The position numbers and the translations under genes were made by a program. Shown here in pieces: positions 1 to 7,351 of a stretch of DNA of 51,066 nt (position 1 is the first letter of the stretch; every line of letters starts with the position of its first letter). Under the pieces are notes generated by a model. The model was not told the DNA's origin, did no database searches, and saw only the letters and a list, made by a program, of their open reading frames with translations. The stretch spans positions 1-51,066 of the IMG/VR virus record IMGVR_UViG_3300031578_005720. One strand, given 5' to 3'. The DNA is from a virus.

Positions 1-1
1 G

Positions 2-37
2 CGGCTGCGAGACATCCTCTGTAAGCTGGATATCTAA
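2..37 (+). CDS. 3' end of a truncated upstream gene
   Basis: An open frame enters from the left edge and ends at a TAA at 35-37, just before the ribosome binding site of the next gene. Only 11 residues are visible (ending CKLDI), so no function can be given. It is called because its stop fits the tight gene spacing seen throughout; the other two frames end at 24 or run on into the next gene. Confidence 0.35.
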   Translation, partial: RLRDILCKLDI

Positions 38-51
38 AGGAGGGGGTACAG

Positions 52-516
52 ATGAAGACCGTTAGGAAGTTGCTGGAGCTACAACGCGCGTATCACAGAC
101 GGCAGGCGCATACGTGTACCGAGACCTTGAGCACTCTAGAGAAGCGCTTTCCCGCGCTTCTAGATTTCGAGGCCTCCGTTATGTACTTGCTCAGCAGTAG
201 CCCGGGAGTGTGTATCTCCCCGTCTGCATGGGACAAGACGGAGCAGAAGGGCTTCTTCGGTAGGGCCATGGAGGTCCTCGAGAAGCGCCTCGGAACGTCT
301 ACGGCCGACCTCGAGGTGGACAGTTGGGGTAAGTCGCTCGAAGTCGAGATTCCCTCAGCGAGTGGCAGAGGAAAGAGCTTCTCAGTGCACTTCTCCAGGA
401 GCGTCGATAAGAAGTGCCGGAAGGCTCGTGTCACGCACGTGATCGAAGTCTGCGGAGAGGTAGACGAGACCCAGTACGACAGCGTCGAGTACATAACGGA
501 GGCGGAGACCAGGTGA
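52..516 (+). CDS. Hypothetical protein, 154 aa
   Basis: The ATG lies a few bases after a strong AAGGAGGGGG ribosome binding site. The product is a soluble mixed alpha/beta protein with no signal peptide or membrane segment. The N-terminal 60 residues are basic and helical, and the second half looks like beta strands (VDSWGKSLEVEIPS, then VTHVIEVCGE). I recognise no family. Its TGA overlaps the GTG start of the next gene in a GTGA junction, so the two are probably translationally coupled. Confidence 0.8.
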   Translation: MKTVRKLLELQRAYHRRQAHTCTETLSTLEKRFPALLDFEASVMYLLSSSPGVCISPSAWDKTEQKGFFGRAMEVLEKRLGTSTADLEVDSWGKSLEVEIPSASGRGKSFSVHFSRSVDKKCRKARVTHVIEVCGEVDETQYDSVEYITEAETR

Positions 517-1127
517 AACGCTGCCTACAGTGTGGAGAAACTAAGCCAAAGGAAGCGTTCTACAAGCGCGCACGTTCGTGGGACGGCCTGCAAGTCTGGT
601 GTAAGGCGTGTAAGCGCGCATACCAGCGGGAGTACTGTCAGTCTGAAGCTGGTGTGACAGCCATATGGCGTGCCAATCATTCAGAAGCTGCCAAGACGGC
701 GCATGCACGCTACAACCGATCCCCTTTAGGTAGAGCAGCACAAAAACGTTGTCGACAGTCTGAGGCTGGCAAGGCCGCCCAACGGCGTTACGACACATCT
801 AGGAAAGGCAGGGCATTGCGGAAGCGTTTCGATGCTTCCGCAAAGGGGCGTGCAGGGCAGAGGCGCGCCCAAGCCATACGGCGTGCGGTGCTGGAGAGCG
901 ATGAGAGCACGCTAACCGCCATAGAGTGGCAGGACCACTGCACAGAGCACACACATTGCCCGTATTGCGGAGTGCTGTTTATAGATGCACCTACTATGGA
1001 CCACGTTATCCCGCTATCGAGAGGAGGAGTGCATACGAAAGACAACGTTCTACCTGTTTGCGAGACATGCAACAAGAGTAAGGGCAACAAGCCGCTAGAG
1101 GAGTGGCTATCAGAACAAACCCCCTAA
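513..1127 (+). CDS. HNH endonuclease with N-terminal zinc finger and 13-residue repeats
   Basis: This is a free-standing HNH nuclease of about 204 aa that should cut DNA in a metal-dependent way. Residues 4-33 form a CxxC...CxxC zinc finger (CLQCGETKPKEAF, WCKACK). Residues 41-118 are six tandem basic 13-residue units of the form YxxSxKGRAxxKR. The C-terminus has the HNH core: CPYCG, MDHVIPLSRGG, DNVLPVCETCNKSKG. The GTG start at 513 is preferred because it forms a GTGA overlap with the preceding stop and begins directly at the zinc finger; an earlier in-frame start at 414 would add an unrelated basic stretch. A paralogue with the same layout lies at 19,630-20,205. It is probably a selfish or homing-type nuclease. 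Confidence 0.88.
   Translation: MKRCLQCGETKPKEAFYKRARSWDGLQVWCKACKRAYQREYCQSEAGVTAIWRANHSEAAKTAHARYNRSPLGRAAQKRCRQSEAGKAAQRRYDTSRKGRALRKRFDASAKGRAGQRRAQAIRRAVLESDESTLTAIEWQDHCTEHTHCPYCGVLFIDAPTMDHVIPLSRGGVHTKDNVLPVCETCNKSKGNKPLEEWLSEQTP
633..866 (+). repeat. Six tandem 39-base units coding 13-residue repeats
   Basis: Six back-to-back 13-residue units fill the space between the zinc finger and the HNH domain of the first HNH nuclease. Examples are YNRSPLGRAAQKR, YDTSRKGRALRKR and FDASAKGRAGQRR. They are similar in protein sequence but not identical at the DNA level, which points to old duplications kept under selection. The units are basic and likely helical; DNA contact is an inference. Confidence 0.75.
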
Positions 1128-1142
1128 GGAGGGACGATCACA

Positions 1143-1331
1143 ATGAACGCGTACGAGAACATCAAGACAGAGATCAAGGACGGCGTGCTGACGATCGAGA
1201 TCGTCGTCGACGAGACGAAGGTCACGACGCATGCGAGCAAGAGCGGAAAGTCCGTGGTCATCGCAACGACCGGCGGGGCCACGAAGGTCGGGTTCTCGAA
1301 GTTGAACCTCACCCTATACAGGGCGCCGTGA
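1143..1331 (+). CDS. Small hypothetical protein, 62 aa
   Basis: The ATG follows an AAGGAGGG ribosome binding site. The product is a small charged protein predicted to form alternating beta strands (GVLTIEIVVDETKVTTH, then KSVVIATTGG). It has no cysteine cluster, membrane segment or recognisable family. Its stop is one base from the start of the next gene, which places it in the same transcription unit. Confidence 0.7.
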   Translation: MNAYENIKTEIKDGVLTIEIVVDETKVTTHASKSGKSVVIATTGGATKVGFSKLNLTLYRAP

Positions 1332-1332
1332 C

Positions 1333-1653
1333 ATGGCGCTATCACCGATTCTGCTACTCGTACACGATAGCACCGAAGAACGTGATGCTGCTGTCGAAGC
1401 TCTCCAGCCTGGTGACACAATGGCCATCATCGGCTATATGGGTCTCCGTACGCTGGACGACGTGTCTGACGCATTCGCCGACGCACATCAGGACGTAGAG
1501 ATTGAGTATGCATTCTCCCACCCCTACGAGGGTAGCGAGTACTGTCTGATCGTTCGGAAGCTCACCTACGCAGAGCGCGCACAGCTACGGGTCGATGCTG
1601 CCGAGGAGCCAGGCTGGCGCCTTCAGCACCTTGCGCCAGAGGCAGCGAGATGA
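1333..1653 (+). CDS. Hypothetical protein, 106 aa
   Basis: The gene starts one base after the previous stop. The product is soluble and of mixed character: a hydrophobic first strand (SPILLLVHDS), then helices rich in Asp and Ala. I do not recognise the family. The next gene begins inside its stop codon (ATGA overlap). Confidence 0.65.
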   Translation: MALSPILLLVHDSTEERDAAVEALQPGDTMAIIGYMGLRTLDDVSDAFADAHQDVEIEYAFSHPYEGSEYCLIVRKLTYAERAQLRVDAAEEPGWRLQHLAPEAAR

Positions 1654-1976
1654 TCGAGATCCTGGTGTACCAGGCAACTATCGCGACGTCGAAGGAGTCC
1701 TTCAGGCTGACGAAGCGAACTGCGCAACAGTTTCCGATCGACGCTGAGTATGGTTTCGACAGGGCACGCGACGAGAATCGCCCCTCAGGCCTCGTGAAGG
1801 TGACAGGCAAGACGCTGGGCGTTCCGGCGGCTCCGTGGCTCATCCTGGTAGAGGATCCTCTCGCAGGACTGCGGTGGATCCTGCCCGTCTGGGGTACGCA
1901 GTCCTGGATGCGTACCATCGAAGCACAGGGTGGCACGTGTGATCCTCTCGAAGAGATCCCGATGGTCATACTATGA
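1650..1976 (+). CDS. Hypothetical protein, 108 aa
   Basis: The start lies in an ATGA overlap with the preceding stop, and the gene's own stop overlaps the next start in the same way. The product looks like a beta-rich soluble domain with tryptophans in the second half (APWLILVEDPLAGLRWILPVWG). No family is recognised. Its place in a coupled string of small genes suggests an early accessory role. Confidence 0.65.
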   Translation: MIEILVYQATIATSKESFRLTKRTAQQFPIDAEYGFDRARDENRPSGLVKVTGKTLGVPAAPWLILVEDPLAGLRWILPVWGTQSWMRTIEAQGGTCDPLEEIPMVIL

Positions 1977-2221
1977 CCCTACGGCTTACGGAGAAGGAGT
2001 TCGCAGCGCGCTTCCCAGACCAGGCGCAACTACTTGACGCTCAGGCGGAATCCTTAGACAGAGCTGCTCTCATCGAGACCATGATACGTGAGGGAGAGCA
2101 GCTCCCTGAGGCCCCAACGAGCTCCAGGAAGAAGACATTCGTGCTCTATGTCCTCATGTTCCTTCTGGGGTACATGGCCGCTGAGTTACGCTACGCCGTG
2201 AGCATGTTTTTCATATTCTAG
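1973..2221 (+). CDS. Small tail-anchored membrane protein, 82 aa
   Basis: It starts in an ATGA overlap. The N-terminal 50 residues are hydrophilic and charged. A single hydrophobic segment near the C-terminus (about residues 55-80, FVLYVLMFLLGYMAAE onward) is preceded by SSRKKT, so the bulk probably stays in the cytoplasm. No family is recognised. Confidence 0.65.
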   Translation: MTLRLTEKEFAARFPDQAQLLDAQAESLDRAALIETMIREGEQLPEAPTSSRKKTFVLYVLMFLLGYMAAELRYAVSMFFIF

Positions 2222-2239
2222 AAAGGAGTCGAATACAAG

Positions 2240-2449
2240 ATGGAGCCTGAACTGCTACGCGCACTGAAGAAACGCTGGCCAAAGCTGCAGCCCACGATCC
2301 TGGCTGCGGTGCGGGGCGATCCAGACGCGCAGGCGTACCTGAACGAGTACATTGTGTACCTGGACAAGCCACGCGAGAGCGAGGGTGGTGAGGACGCGTA
2401 CCTCGTGGACGCTGCAGAAGCACGTGCCCTCAGCACGGTGGAGTTCTGA
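2240..2449 (+). CDS. Small hypothetical protein, 69 aa
   Basis: The ATG follows an AAAGGAGT ribosome binding site. The product is a short helical protein whose basic start (LLRALKKRWPKLQ) is followed by an acidic C-terminal half. No family is recognised. Its stop lies two bases before the next start. Confidence 0.65.
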   Translation: MEPELLRALKKRWPKLQPTILAAVRGDPDAQAYLNEYIVYLDKPRESEGGEDAYLVDAAEARALSTVEF

Positions 2450-2451
2450 CG

Positions 2452-2736
2452 ATGGGCTATGCGTTCTCGATCACAGCGTTCTCGGAACCCACATACCCGC
2501 AAGTGGTCAACGTACGTATCGAGTATGAAAGGCGTAAGCGCCCTGGAACGATCCGGTCACGGACCACCCACCTCGACCTAAGCTACCACAAGCATCGGAT
2601 GCGCTACCGTAACCTATGTATGCGTGTGCTACCGATGTTTCGCAGCAACGCATACGCAGGGTCGCCGTTCCTGGGTGGCATCGTAGGTTGGGCGCTTTAC
2701 AAGAGAGCACTACCAAGGGAGTATGGAGATGCCTGA
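2452..2736 (+). CDS. Hypothetical basic protein, 94 aa
   Basis: The start is two bases after the preceding stop. The product is basic and beta-rich in its first half (YPQVVNVRIEYERRKRPG), with a weakly hydrophobic stretch near the C-terminus (SPFLGGIVGWALY) that may be a short amphipathic or membrane segment. No family is recognised. Confidence 0.6.
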   Translation: MGYAFSITAFSEPTYPQVVNVRIEYERRKRPGTIRSRTTHLDLSYHKHRMRYRNLCMRVLPMFRSNAYAGSPFLGGIVGWALYKRALPREYGDA

Positions 2737-3073
2737 CGTAGTTACAGAGAGGGACATCAAAGCCTGGATGCGTTCCTATCTCACGGAACCAAAAGACGCG
2801 GTCACATTGCAGATCGCAACGATCGCTAGCGATGTGTTCCCCTACACCGACCACATGAGCCTTGTGCGCTTGGCTGCAGAGGTTCTCAGGGAGCTCAGGG
2901 GTGAAGCCCCGCTTCCTACGCTAACGTTCAGCACACACACTCGTGCTGTGAACCCTGTTCACACGCGGGTCGCAGTATACAACCGTGGTGGACTTGCGGG
3001 GGAACTCTGTGTCAACACCCAAGACGCGAGAGAGTTCCAACGTCGAATCAACCGTCGTGTAGGAGATGACTGA
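2729..3073 (+). CDS. Hypothetical protein, about 114 aa
   Basis: Two in-frame ATGs lie six bases apart at 2723 and 2729. The second is chosen because the AAGGGA motif at 2715-2720 sits eight bases before it and only two before the first. The product is a soluble alpha/beta protein starting MPDVVTERDIKAWMRSY. No family is recognised. It overlaps both neighbours by 8 bases. Confidence 0.6.
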   Translation: MPDVVTERDIKAWMRSYLTEPKDAVTLQIATIASDVFPYTDHMSLVRLAAEVLRELRGEAPLPTLTFSTHTRAVNPVHTRVAVYNRGGLAGELCVNTQDAREFQRRINRRVGDD

Positions 3074-3338
3074 CCTAGGCTCGTTGATGGGAGCAATTTC
3101 GAATCTGCTCTACTTCAACGAGTTTGAACACGCACACGCGAGTGTACAGAATCTACACTACCTACATGAGTCCATCGACGCCCGTACGCACGCGTTGATC
3201 CTAGATGCACTCTTAGCACACGGCTTTGGGACAGCGGCACTATGTCAGCTGCGGATGAATGAGATCCTAAGACCGTGTGCGACGGAGGTCGAAGTGATCG
3301 AGATGCTACATAATCAAGGTGTAAGTCTGGAGGTGTAA
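3066..3338 (+). CDS. Hypothetical helical protein, 90 aa
   Basis: The start overlaps the preceding gene by 8 bases. The product looks all-helical with several histidines in the first half (FEHAHASVQNLHYLHES). No motif or family is recognised. Its TAA overlaps the ATG of the next gene (TAATG). Confidence 0.6.
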   Translation: MTDLGSLMGAISNLLYFNEFEHAHASVQNLHYLHESIDARTHALILDALLAHGFGTAALCQLRMNEILRPCATEVEVIEMLHNQGVSLEV

Positions 3339-3496
3339 TGGAACAGAAGAAGACCGAGCTCCAAAAGTGGTTCGAGAAGAACAGACCGAAGCGCTACCGC
3401 AACGTTTCGAAGAAGCGCAAACGCGTCCTGGTAAGTCGTCGGAAACGTAAGGCAGTACGTGCACACAAGCAGCGACTGCAAAGGCGGGCAAAGTGA
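3338..3496 (+). CDS. Very basic small protein, 52 aa
   Basis: This short gene starts in a TAATG overlap directly after a GGAGG ribosome binding site and ends in a GTGA overlap with the next gene. About 24 of its 52 residues are Lys or Arg (for example SKKRKRVLVSRRKRKAVR). The composition suggests binding to nucleic acid or another polyanion. No family is recognised. Both junctions match the coupling pattern of its neighbours, which supports a real gene despite its length. Confidence 0.6.
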   Translation: MEQKKTELQKWFEKNRPKRYRNVSKKRKRVLVSRRKRKAVRAHKQRLQRRAK

Positions 3497-3753
3497 ACAA
3501 AGTGCGCGTATGGCTGCAAGATACTGTGGGAGCACCCACACACAGGGCCACAACCGAATTCTGGCCTTGTGGCTGCTCCGTTACGTGCTCGGTAAGTCTG
3601 GAGTACGGGAACGCTGCAGGGTATGAGTCCGTCAGCCTGTGCCCCACGCATCGGGAGGAGTATGAGATGGAGGTACAGGCCGTTCGTGAGGGTCTGGAAG
3701 AATACAGCGCTGGTGAGATGACGCCACTGGACGAGTGGGAGAGTGGGAAATGA
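3493..3753 (+). CDS. Small cysteine-containing protein, 86 aa
   Basis: A GTG start overlaps the previous stop (GTGA). Residues 26-52 hold a possible metal site: CGCSVTC followed about 20 residues later by CPTH. The C-terminal third is an acidic helix. The arrangement is like a small zinc ribbon, but no named family is recognised. Its stop overlaps the next ATG. Confidence 0.6.
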   Translation: MNKVRVWLQDTVGAPTHRATTEFWPCGCSVTCSVSLEYGNAAGYESVSLCPTHREEYEMEVQAVREGLEEYSAGEMTPLDEWESGK

Positions 3754-3935
3754 CTCACTACATACTTTGCGTAATCGCACTGCTCGCCGGAGGGTTCATG
3801 AGCTGGTACGGGCAACGAGAAGAAGACAACATGACCATACGCTTCGGGATAATACTCATCTTCCTAGGAGTCGTTGGCTTCTTGTTGCCTTTTGTGGACA
3901 TGCTCATCGACGCGCTGCTGGACCTGGTGCTCTAA
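3750..3935 (+). CDS. Small membrane protein with two transmembrane segments, 61 aa
   Basis: The ATG at 3750 is in an ATGA overlap; an upstream in-frame GTG at 3735 is less likely. Two hydrophobic helices are clear: YILCVIALLAGGFMSWYG and, after the charged loop QREEDN, FGIILIFLGVVGFLLPFV. Topology and size fit a holin-like or other small inner-membrane protein. No lysin is adjacent, so a holin role would be speculative. Confidence 0.62.
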   Translation: MTHYILCVIALLAGGFMSWYGQREEDNMTIRFGIILIFLGVVGFLLPFVDMLIDALLDLVL

Positions 3936-4117
3936 TGAAGCGTTGTGCCTGGTGCAAGAGTACTGAGTCCAGTGTACGCACAGCAGATTGCGGCCTGTCG
4001 CTGTGCTGCATCTGCGAGGACGAGCACAACCGGGACTGTAAGGAGTGTCACGAGATCAAGGCGTTCAATGAACGGGCGGACTACGACTACGACCGTCACA
4101 GAGAGGAGGAGGAGTGA
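3935..4117 (+). CDS. Small zinc-finger-like protein, 60 aa
   Basis: It starts in a TAATG overlap. Cysteines come as CAWC at residues 4-7, CGLSLCCIC in the middle and CKEC later, followed by an acidic tail rich in Asp, Tyr and Glu. This is a probable double zinc-knuckle fold that could bind nucleic acid or protein. No family can be named. The next gene begins with GTG inside its stop. Confidence 0.6.
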   Translation: MKRCAWCKSTESSVRTADCGLSLCCICEDEHNRDCKECHEIKAFNERADYDYDRHREEEE

Positions 4118-4476
4118 ACGACGCAGATGTCATCAGAGAGATCCTGTGGTACATACAGGGGCACATCGACACAGCATGGAGGCCTTGTGTGGTGTCTACG
4201 TTCGGTCCGCGGCACGTTACAGTGCTTGATGGGATCCTACGGGACTTGCAGGTGAGGGAGAAGGAGCTCTCTCAAGCACCATGCACCTGTGCTCGTACGT
4301 GGTCCGAAGTGCCTGGAGCGCACCATCTAGAGTCCTGTCCACGCTATGTACCAGATGCGTGTGAACCGGGGAATGCCCCGAAGCTATGTACCTGCTACCC
4401 GCAGCTGCCATGCTACATACGCCCGGGACCCAACCACAAACTAGAATGCGAATGCTATGAGGAGGAACCGAGATGA
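4114..4476 (+). CDS. Cys/His-rich hypothetical protein, 120 aa (paralogue of 4,631-4,900)
   Basis: A GTG start overlaps the previous stop. The N-terminal 50 residues are a helical domain (DVIREILWYIQGHID...LRDLQVREKE). The rest has repeated Cys/His motifs: CTCARTW, HHLESCPRY, CTCYPQLPCY, ECECYEE. The product at 4,631-4,900 has the same helical start and one copy of the CxCAR...HHLxxCPRY motif, so the two genes arose by duplication. The function is unknown; the cysteine motifs suggest metal binding. Confidence 0.65.
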   Translation: MNDADVIREILWYIQGHIDTAWRPCVVSTFGPRHVTVLDGILRDLQVREKELSQAPCTCARTWSEVPGAHHLESCPRYVPDACEPGNAPKLCTCYPQLPCYIRPGPNHKLECECYEEEPR

Positions 4477-4634
4477 GTAAGTGGGAGGCTAGATGGCTAG
4501 AGGCAACAGAGGCGGGCAGCGACTACCTTCAACGTATCGTGTCGCACTTTGAACCGCAGGAAGAACCCGCGCAGTACAACGAGCAAGCAGATCACGAATA
4601 CGACCTACGTAGAGAGAGGGAGGAGAGGGAATGA
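4473..4634 (+). CDS. Small acidic protein, 53 aa
   Basis: This short gene lies between the two paralogous Cys/His genes, with ATGA overlaps at both ends. It codes for a highly charged helical peptide (starts MSKWEARWLEATEAG, ends RREREERE). No family is recognised. Both overlap junctions support translation. Confidence 0.55.
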   Translation: MSKWEARWLEATEAGSDYLQRIVSHFEPQEEPAQYNEQADHEYDLRREREERE

Positions 4635-4900
4635 AACCGAAACACTCGGAACGTGTCGCCGACGTGCTCTGGTACTTGAAGGGCTATGTCGATGCGTCGG
4701 AGCATGCAGCGTCGTCATGCATATTCGACAAAGGACACATTGAAAGTCTCAATGTGTCCCTCCATACACTGAGGGACAGGGAAGAGGAGGAAGACCGTCT
4801 GCAGGCGCGGATTCAGAACGAATGCATCTGCGCACGCGGCACGCCCGCAATGCCGGGCGAACACCACCTGTGCAACTGTCCCCGGTACACTGTGTTTTAG
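4631..4900 (+). CDS. Cys/His-containing hypothetical protein, 89 aa (paralogue of 4,114-4,476)
   Basis: It starts in an ATGA overlap. The helical N-terminus (RVADVLWYLKGYVD...LRDREEEEDR) aligns with that of the gene two positions upstream, and the C-terminus keeps one copy of the CICARG...EHHLCNCPRY motif. It is the shorter of the pair. No function is known; the conserved CxC and HHLxxC suggest metal binding. Confidence 0.62.
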   Translation: MKPKHSERVADVLWYLKGYVDASEHAASSCIFDKGHIESLNVSLHTLRDREEEEDRLQARIQNECICARGTPAMPGEHHLCNCPRYTVF

Positions 4901-4909
4901 GGAGGAATG

Positions 4910-6424
4910 ATGACCAACTGGAGCAACCTACTTGACCCGTTCGGTAGGGCATTACTCAAGAGGCTGGGCACTGACCCAGACAACCTACCAACGAACCGCA
5001 ACCCCATCACCCAGGCCCTAAGGAATCCTGGGTTCGTTACGGCTATCGAGAACATGGATGGTTTCAACCGTCGAGCACTGGCACGTGTGGCCACTGTGTG
5101 CCAGATGAGTGTGTTCGATGCCGCGGGTGGCCCTGAAGGGGACAACCAACCGAAGGCACTTCGTCGGCACTGGTATGCTTGGTGGAAGCCTTACTTCGCA
5201 CAGCCGTTTGCGTTACAGTTAGGCGACTTCGAGACGAATGCACAGGGTGTACAAGAGATCAAGGACCAGAACTGGGTACAGATGCTCTCCCAGATATATG
5301 GGGAGTTCGTAGACACCTGCATGGTTACGTACCAAGACTTGTGGGTGGAGGACGCTTCCCGAATGATGCAGGACTTCCACACGGTGCTCTTCAAGGGGTG
5401 TCACATCATCATCGCAGTCGAGAAGGACAGCCTCTTCAGCGACTTCCTTGCGCCTGCACAGGCCTTGGGAGCGAAAGCAGTTTACTCAGGTAAGGGAAAG
5501 TCCTCCAAAGCGGGTATCGAGAGGCTGCTGCGCGATCACTTCGGTTGGACAGAGCACAATCAGCCCTTCACACCAGCGCGTCCGCTTATCGTCCTGCACA
5601 TCTCGGACTACGACTATGACGGAGAGACTGTGATCGGTCCGACATTCGGGACGCAGGCGAGACGCTATGCGGACGACGTCAGGGAAGCACGTGTCGGCAT
5701 TCAGCCAATGCATGTCACAGACGAGGGCCTGTCACTTCCAGACAAGTGGTACCGTGTCAAGGTTGGGAACCGTGCTTACATGGAGTGGGCCACCTTCAAG
5801 GCATTACACCTCGCAGAGTGCTTTGAGGAGAGCTGTGGAGCGCGATGGCCGGTTGTCGGGAACGCTGCAGGCTACTGCCCGACGTGTTCCTCGGCAAACT
5901 GTGGTGTGTACCTTGGAAAGGGGATACCACATCACGGACTGGAAGTAGAAGCCCTACGCACGAGAGTGTACTACGGTCTACTCGTAGATGCTCTGCTACA
6001 AGTCCTGCCGTTCGACTTCATCGTAGGGAGGTTACGTGATGAGTGCATCGCGGACTACATATCAGCAGCAATACGTGTCCAGGGTGACGTACTTGCAGGC
6101 AACGATTCGTACAAGAAGCTGCTGGAAGAGTTCATCCGCCTGAACGTCATCAAGAAGGAGTTCGAGGAGCGGGTGCAATCCACGTTGGAGGAGACCGGAA
6201 AGCCACACGTGTCGGACTGGCGTGACCTTGAGGACGACCCAACGCCAGGCGTGTACCGCGAATACGTGTCCAAAGCTCAGAAGGGCACTAGCGTGTGGCG
6301 TCCCTTCAAGCGTGGCAAGCGTACCGCACAGCTTGTGCAGTGGCTACGAGAGAACGCGAAGGATACCCTAGACGCACTCAAGAAGGAGGCAATCGAGTGG
6401 AAGACAAACACAGACGATTCCTGA
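4910..6424 (+). CDS. Topoisomerase VI A / Spo11-like TOPRIM protein
   Basis: The product is about 504 aa. Numbering from the first of two adjacent ATGs (4907), a winged-helix part near residues 80-150 has LRRHWYAWW, in which Y90 aligns with the RDxxY catalytic tyrosine of Spo11/Topo VIA, and later TYQDLWVEDASR. The TOPRIM part has an acidic site at E172 (VEKDSLFSDF), GKGKSS near 195, and SDYDYDGE at 233-240, equivalent to the DxD metal site. Five cysteines at 305-332 (C, C, CPTC, C) form a likely zinc ribbon inserted in or after TOPRIM. Such enzymes break DNA by a transient tyrosine link. No GHKL B subunit is visible here, as in stand-alone mini-A homologues. The start at 4910 gives better spacing from GGAGG. 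Confidence 0.7.
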   Translation: MTNWSNLLDPFGRALLKRLGTDPDNLPTNRNPITQALRNPGFVTAIENMDGFNRRALARVATVCQMSVFDAAGGPEGDNQPKALRRHWYAWWKPYFAQPFALQLGDFETNAQGVQEIKDQNWVQMLSQIYGEFVDTCMVTYQDLWVEDASRMMQDFHTVLFKGCHIIIAVEKDSLFSDFLAPAQALGAKAVYSGKGKSSKAGIERLLRDHFGWTEHNQPFTPARPLIVLHISDYDYDGETVIGPTFGTQARRYADDVREARVGIQPMHVTDEGLSLPDKWYRVKVGNRAYMEWATFKALHLAECFEESCGARWPVVGNAAGYCPTCSSANCGVYLGKGIPHHGLEVEALRTRVYYGLLVDALLQVLPFDFIVGRLRDECIADYISAAIRVQGDVLAGNDSYKKLLEEFIRLNVIKKEFEERVQSTLEETGKPHVSDWRDLEDDPTPGVYREYVSKAQKGTSVWRPFKRGKRTAQLVQWLRENAKDTLDALKKEAIEWKTNTDDS

Positions 6425-6588
6425 ACGCCCTGAGAGAATCCTGCGCGACGAACATGTTCGGCGCTGTCCCACACCTCATGGCCGCGTTCGAGATTGAGAA
6501 GCGTGAGGCGAAGGCCATCCTGATCGAGTGGATGACCTTCTTCCGGAACGACGAGCCCGACGAGCCCGACGAGGAGGTGGGCGAATGA
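6397..6588 (+). CDS. Small hypothetical protein, 63 aa
   Basis: A GTG start at 6397 lies seven bases after a perfect AAGGAGG (6383-6389) inside the end of the TOPRIM gene, so translation is probably coupled. The product is helical with an acidic tail (DEPDEPDEEVGE). No family is recognised. The stop overlaps the next ATG. Confidence 0.65.
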   Translation: MEDKHRRFLNALRESCATNMFGAVPHLMAAFEIEKREAKAILIEWMTFFRNDEPDEPDEEVGE

Positions 6589-6845
6589 AGGGAAATGACA
6601 TTCTCAAGCTTTACCGAAGCTGCAACAAGCTCTTCGCAGATTTTCAAGCGCTAACTGAACTTCTCGAGATGCTCAGCCTAGGGGATCGCATCTGTGGACA
6701 TCGACACATTCCCGAGGTTCGGGAGCAGAACCTTCACACGCACGTCAACACAGCCCGTGGATACATCAGCGCTGTGCGTGGATACCTCTTCTACGACATG
6801 GACCTAATCGTTGGTGTGTTCGGGAAGGTGGTGGAGGACGAATGA
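6585..6845 (+). CDS. Hypothetical helical protein, 86 aa
   Basis: It starts in an ATGA overlap. The product appears all-helical (ILKLYRSCNKLFADFQALTE), with no cysteine cluster or membrane segment. No family is recognised. The stop overlaps the next start. Confidence 0.6.
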   Translation: MKGNDILKLYRSCNKLFADFQALTELLEMLSLGDRICGHRHIPEVREQNLHTHVNTARGYISAVRGYLFYDMDLIVGVFGKVVEDE

Positions 6846-7111
6846 CTAGAATGGGAACTGTCGGCAGCCTGTACATGTACGAAGCAGGTGAGCAGGTACT
6901 CATCCGAGGGCGCTACTTCAACTCGAACGGTCACGCTACAGCCATTGTCGCTGTTGTGACCGTCGGAGTTGACTGGGCCGCCTACATCGGAGAAGCGGAT
7001 CCCCAGCGAGAGTGGGAGGCATACCCGCATGTGGCAGAGACAGGCAGCAAGCTACTCGAGAAGGATGCACGACACTTCTTCCCGAACATCGACCTAAGGT
7101 ACCGATCATGA
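6842..7111 (+). CDS. Hypothetical protein, 89 aa
   Basis: It starts in an ATGA overlap. The product is predicted beta-rich in its first half (GEQVLIRGRYFNSNGHATAI), somewhat like a small barrel, with a basic C-terminus. No family is recognised. Confidence 0.6.
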   Translation: MTRMGTVGSLYMYEAGEQVLIRGRYFNSNGHATAIVAVVTVGVDWAAYIGEADPQREWEAYPHVAETGSKLLEKDARHFFPNIDLRYRS

Positions 7112-7335
7112 GCGGGAGTGGAGAAAGACCCATTCCAGCGTTCAAGGACCTGCTGACCGTCCGACGGATCGTGGGCATGATTATCGATGACTTCGAGTAC
7201 TGCTCGGCGTCGGACCTCGAAGACTGTGTGCGGTTCTTAAAGGCCGAGGCAGACAAGTTGTTCGAGCTACGCGAGGTCGTAGAGAGGGCTTATACGAGGA
7301 GTCTCCTTGCGGAGCAGCTTCGTGGATGCCCATAA
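7108..7335 (+). CDS. Small hypothetical protein, 75 aa
   Basis: It starts in an ATGA overlap. The product is a helical, charged protein (DLEDCVRFLKAEADKLFELR) without recognised motifs. It ends 16 bases before the next start. Confidence 0.6.
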   Translation: MSGSGERPIPAFKDLLTVRRIVGMIIDDFEYCSASDLEDCVRFLKAEADKLFELREVVERAYTRSLLAEQLRGCP

Positions 7336-7351
7336 CAAAGGAGGATACTTA

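Noticed and set aside
414-512. Upstream extension of the first HNH gene from an in-frame start at 414
   Set aside because: It lies fully inside the preceding gene, gives an Arg-rich stretch unlike HNH proteins, and a GTG at 513 forms a GTGA overlap right at the zinc finger.
1103-1498. 131-aa plus-strand frame over two small genes
   Set aside because: It gives an Arg/Asp-rich low-complexity product, overlaps two frames that have good starts, and has no ribosome binding site.
3750-3935. Holin call for the two-helix membrane protein
   Set aside because: Size and topology fit, but there is no endolysin or spanin next to it and it lies in the early arm, so it was left as a membrane protein.
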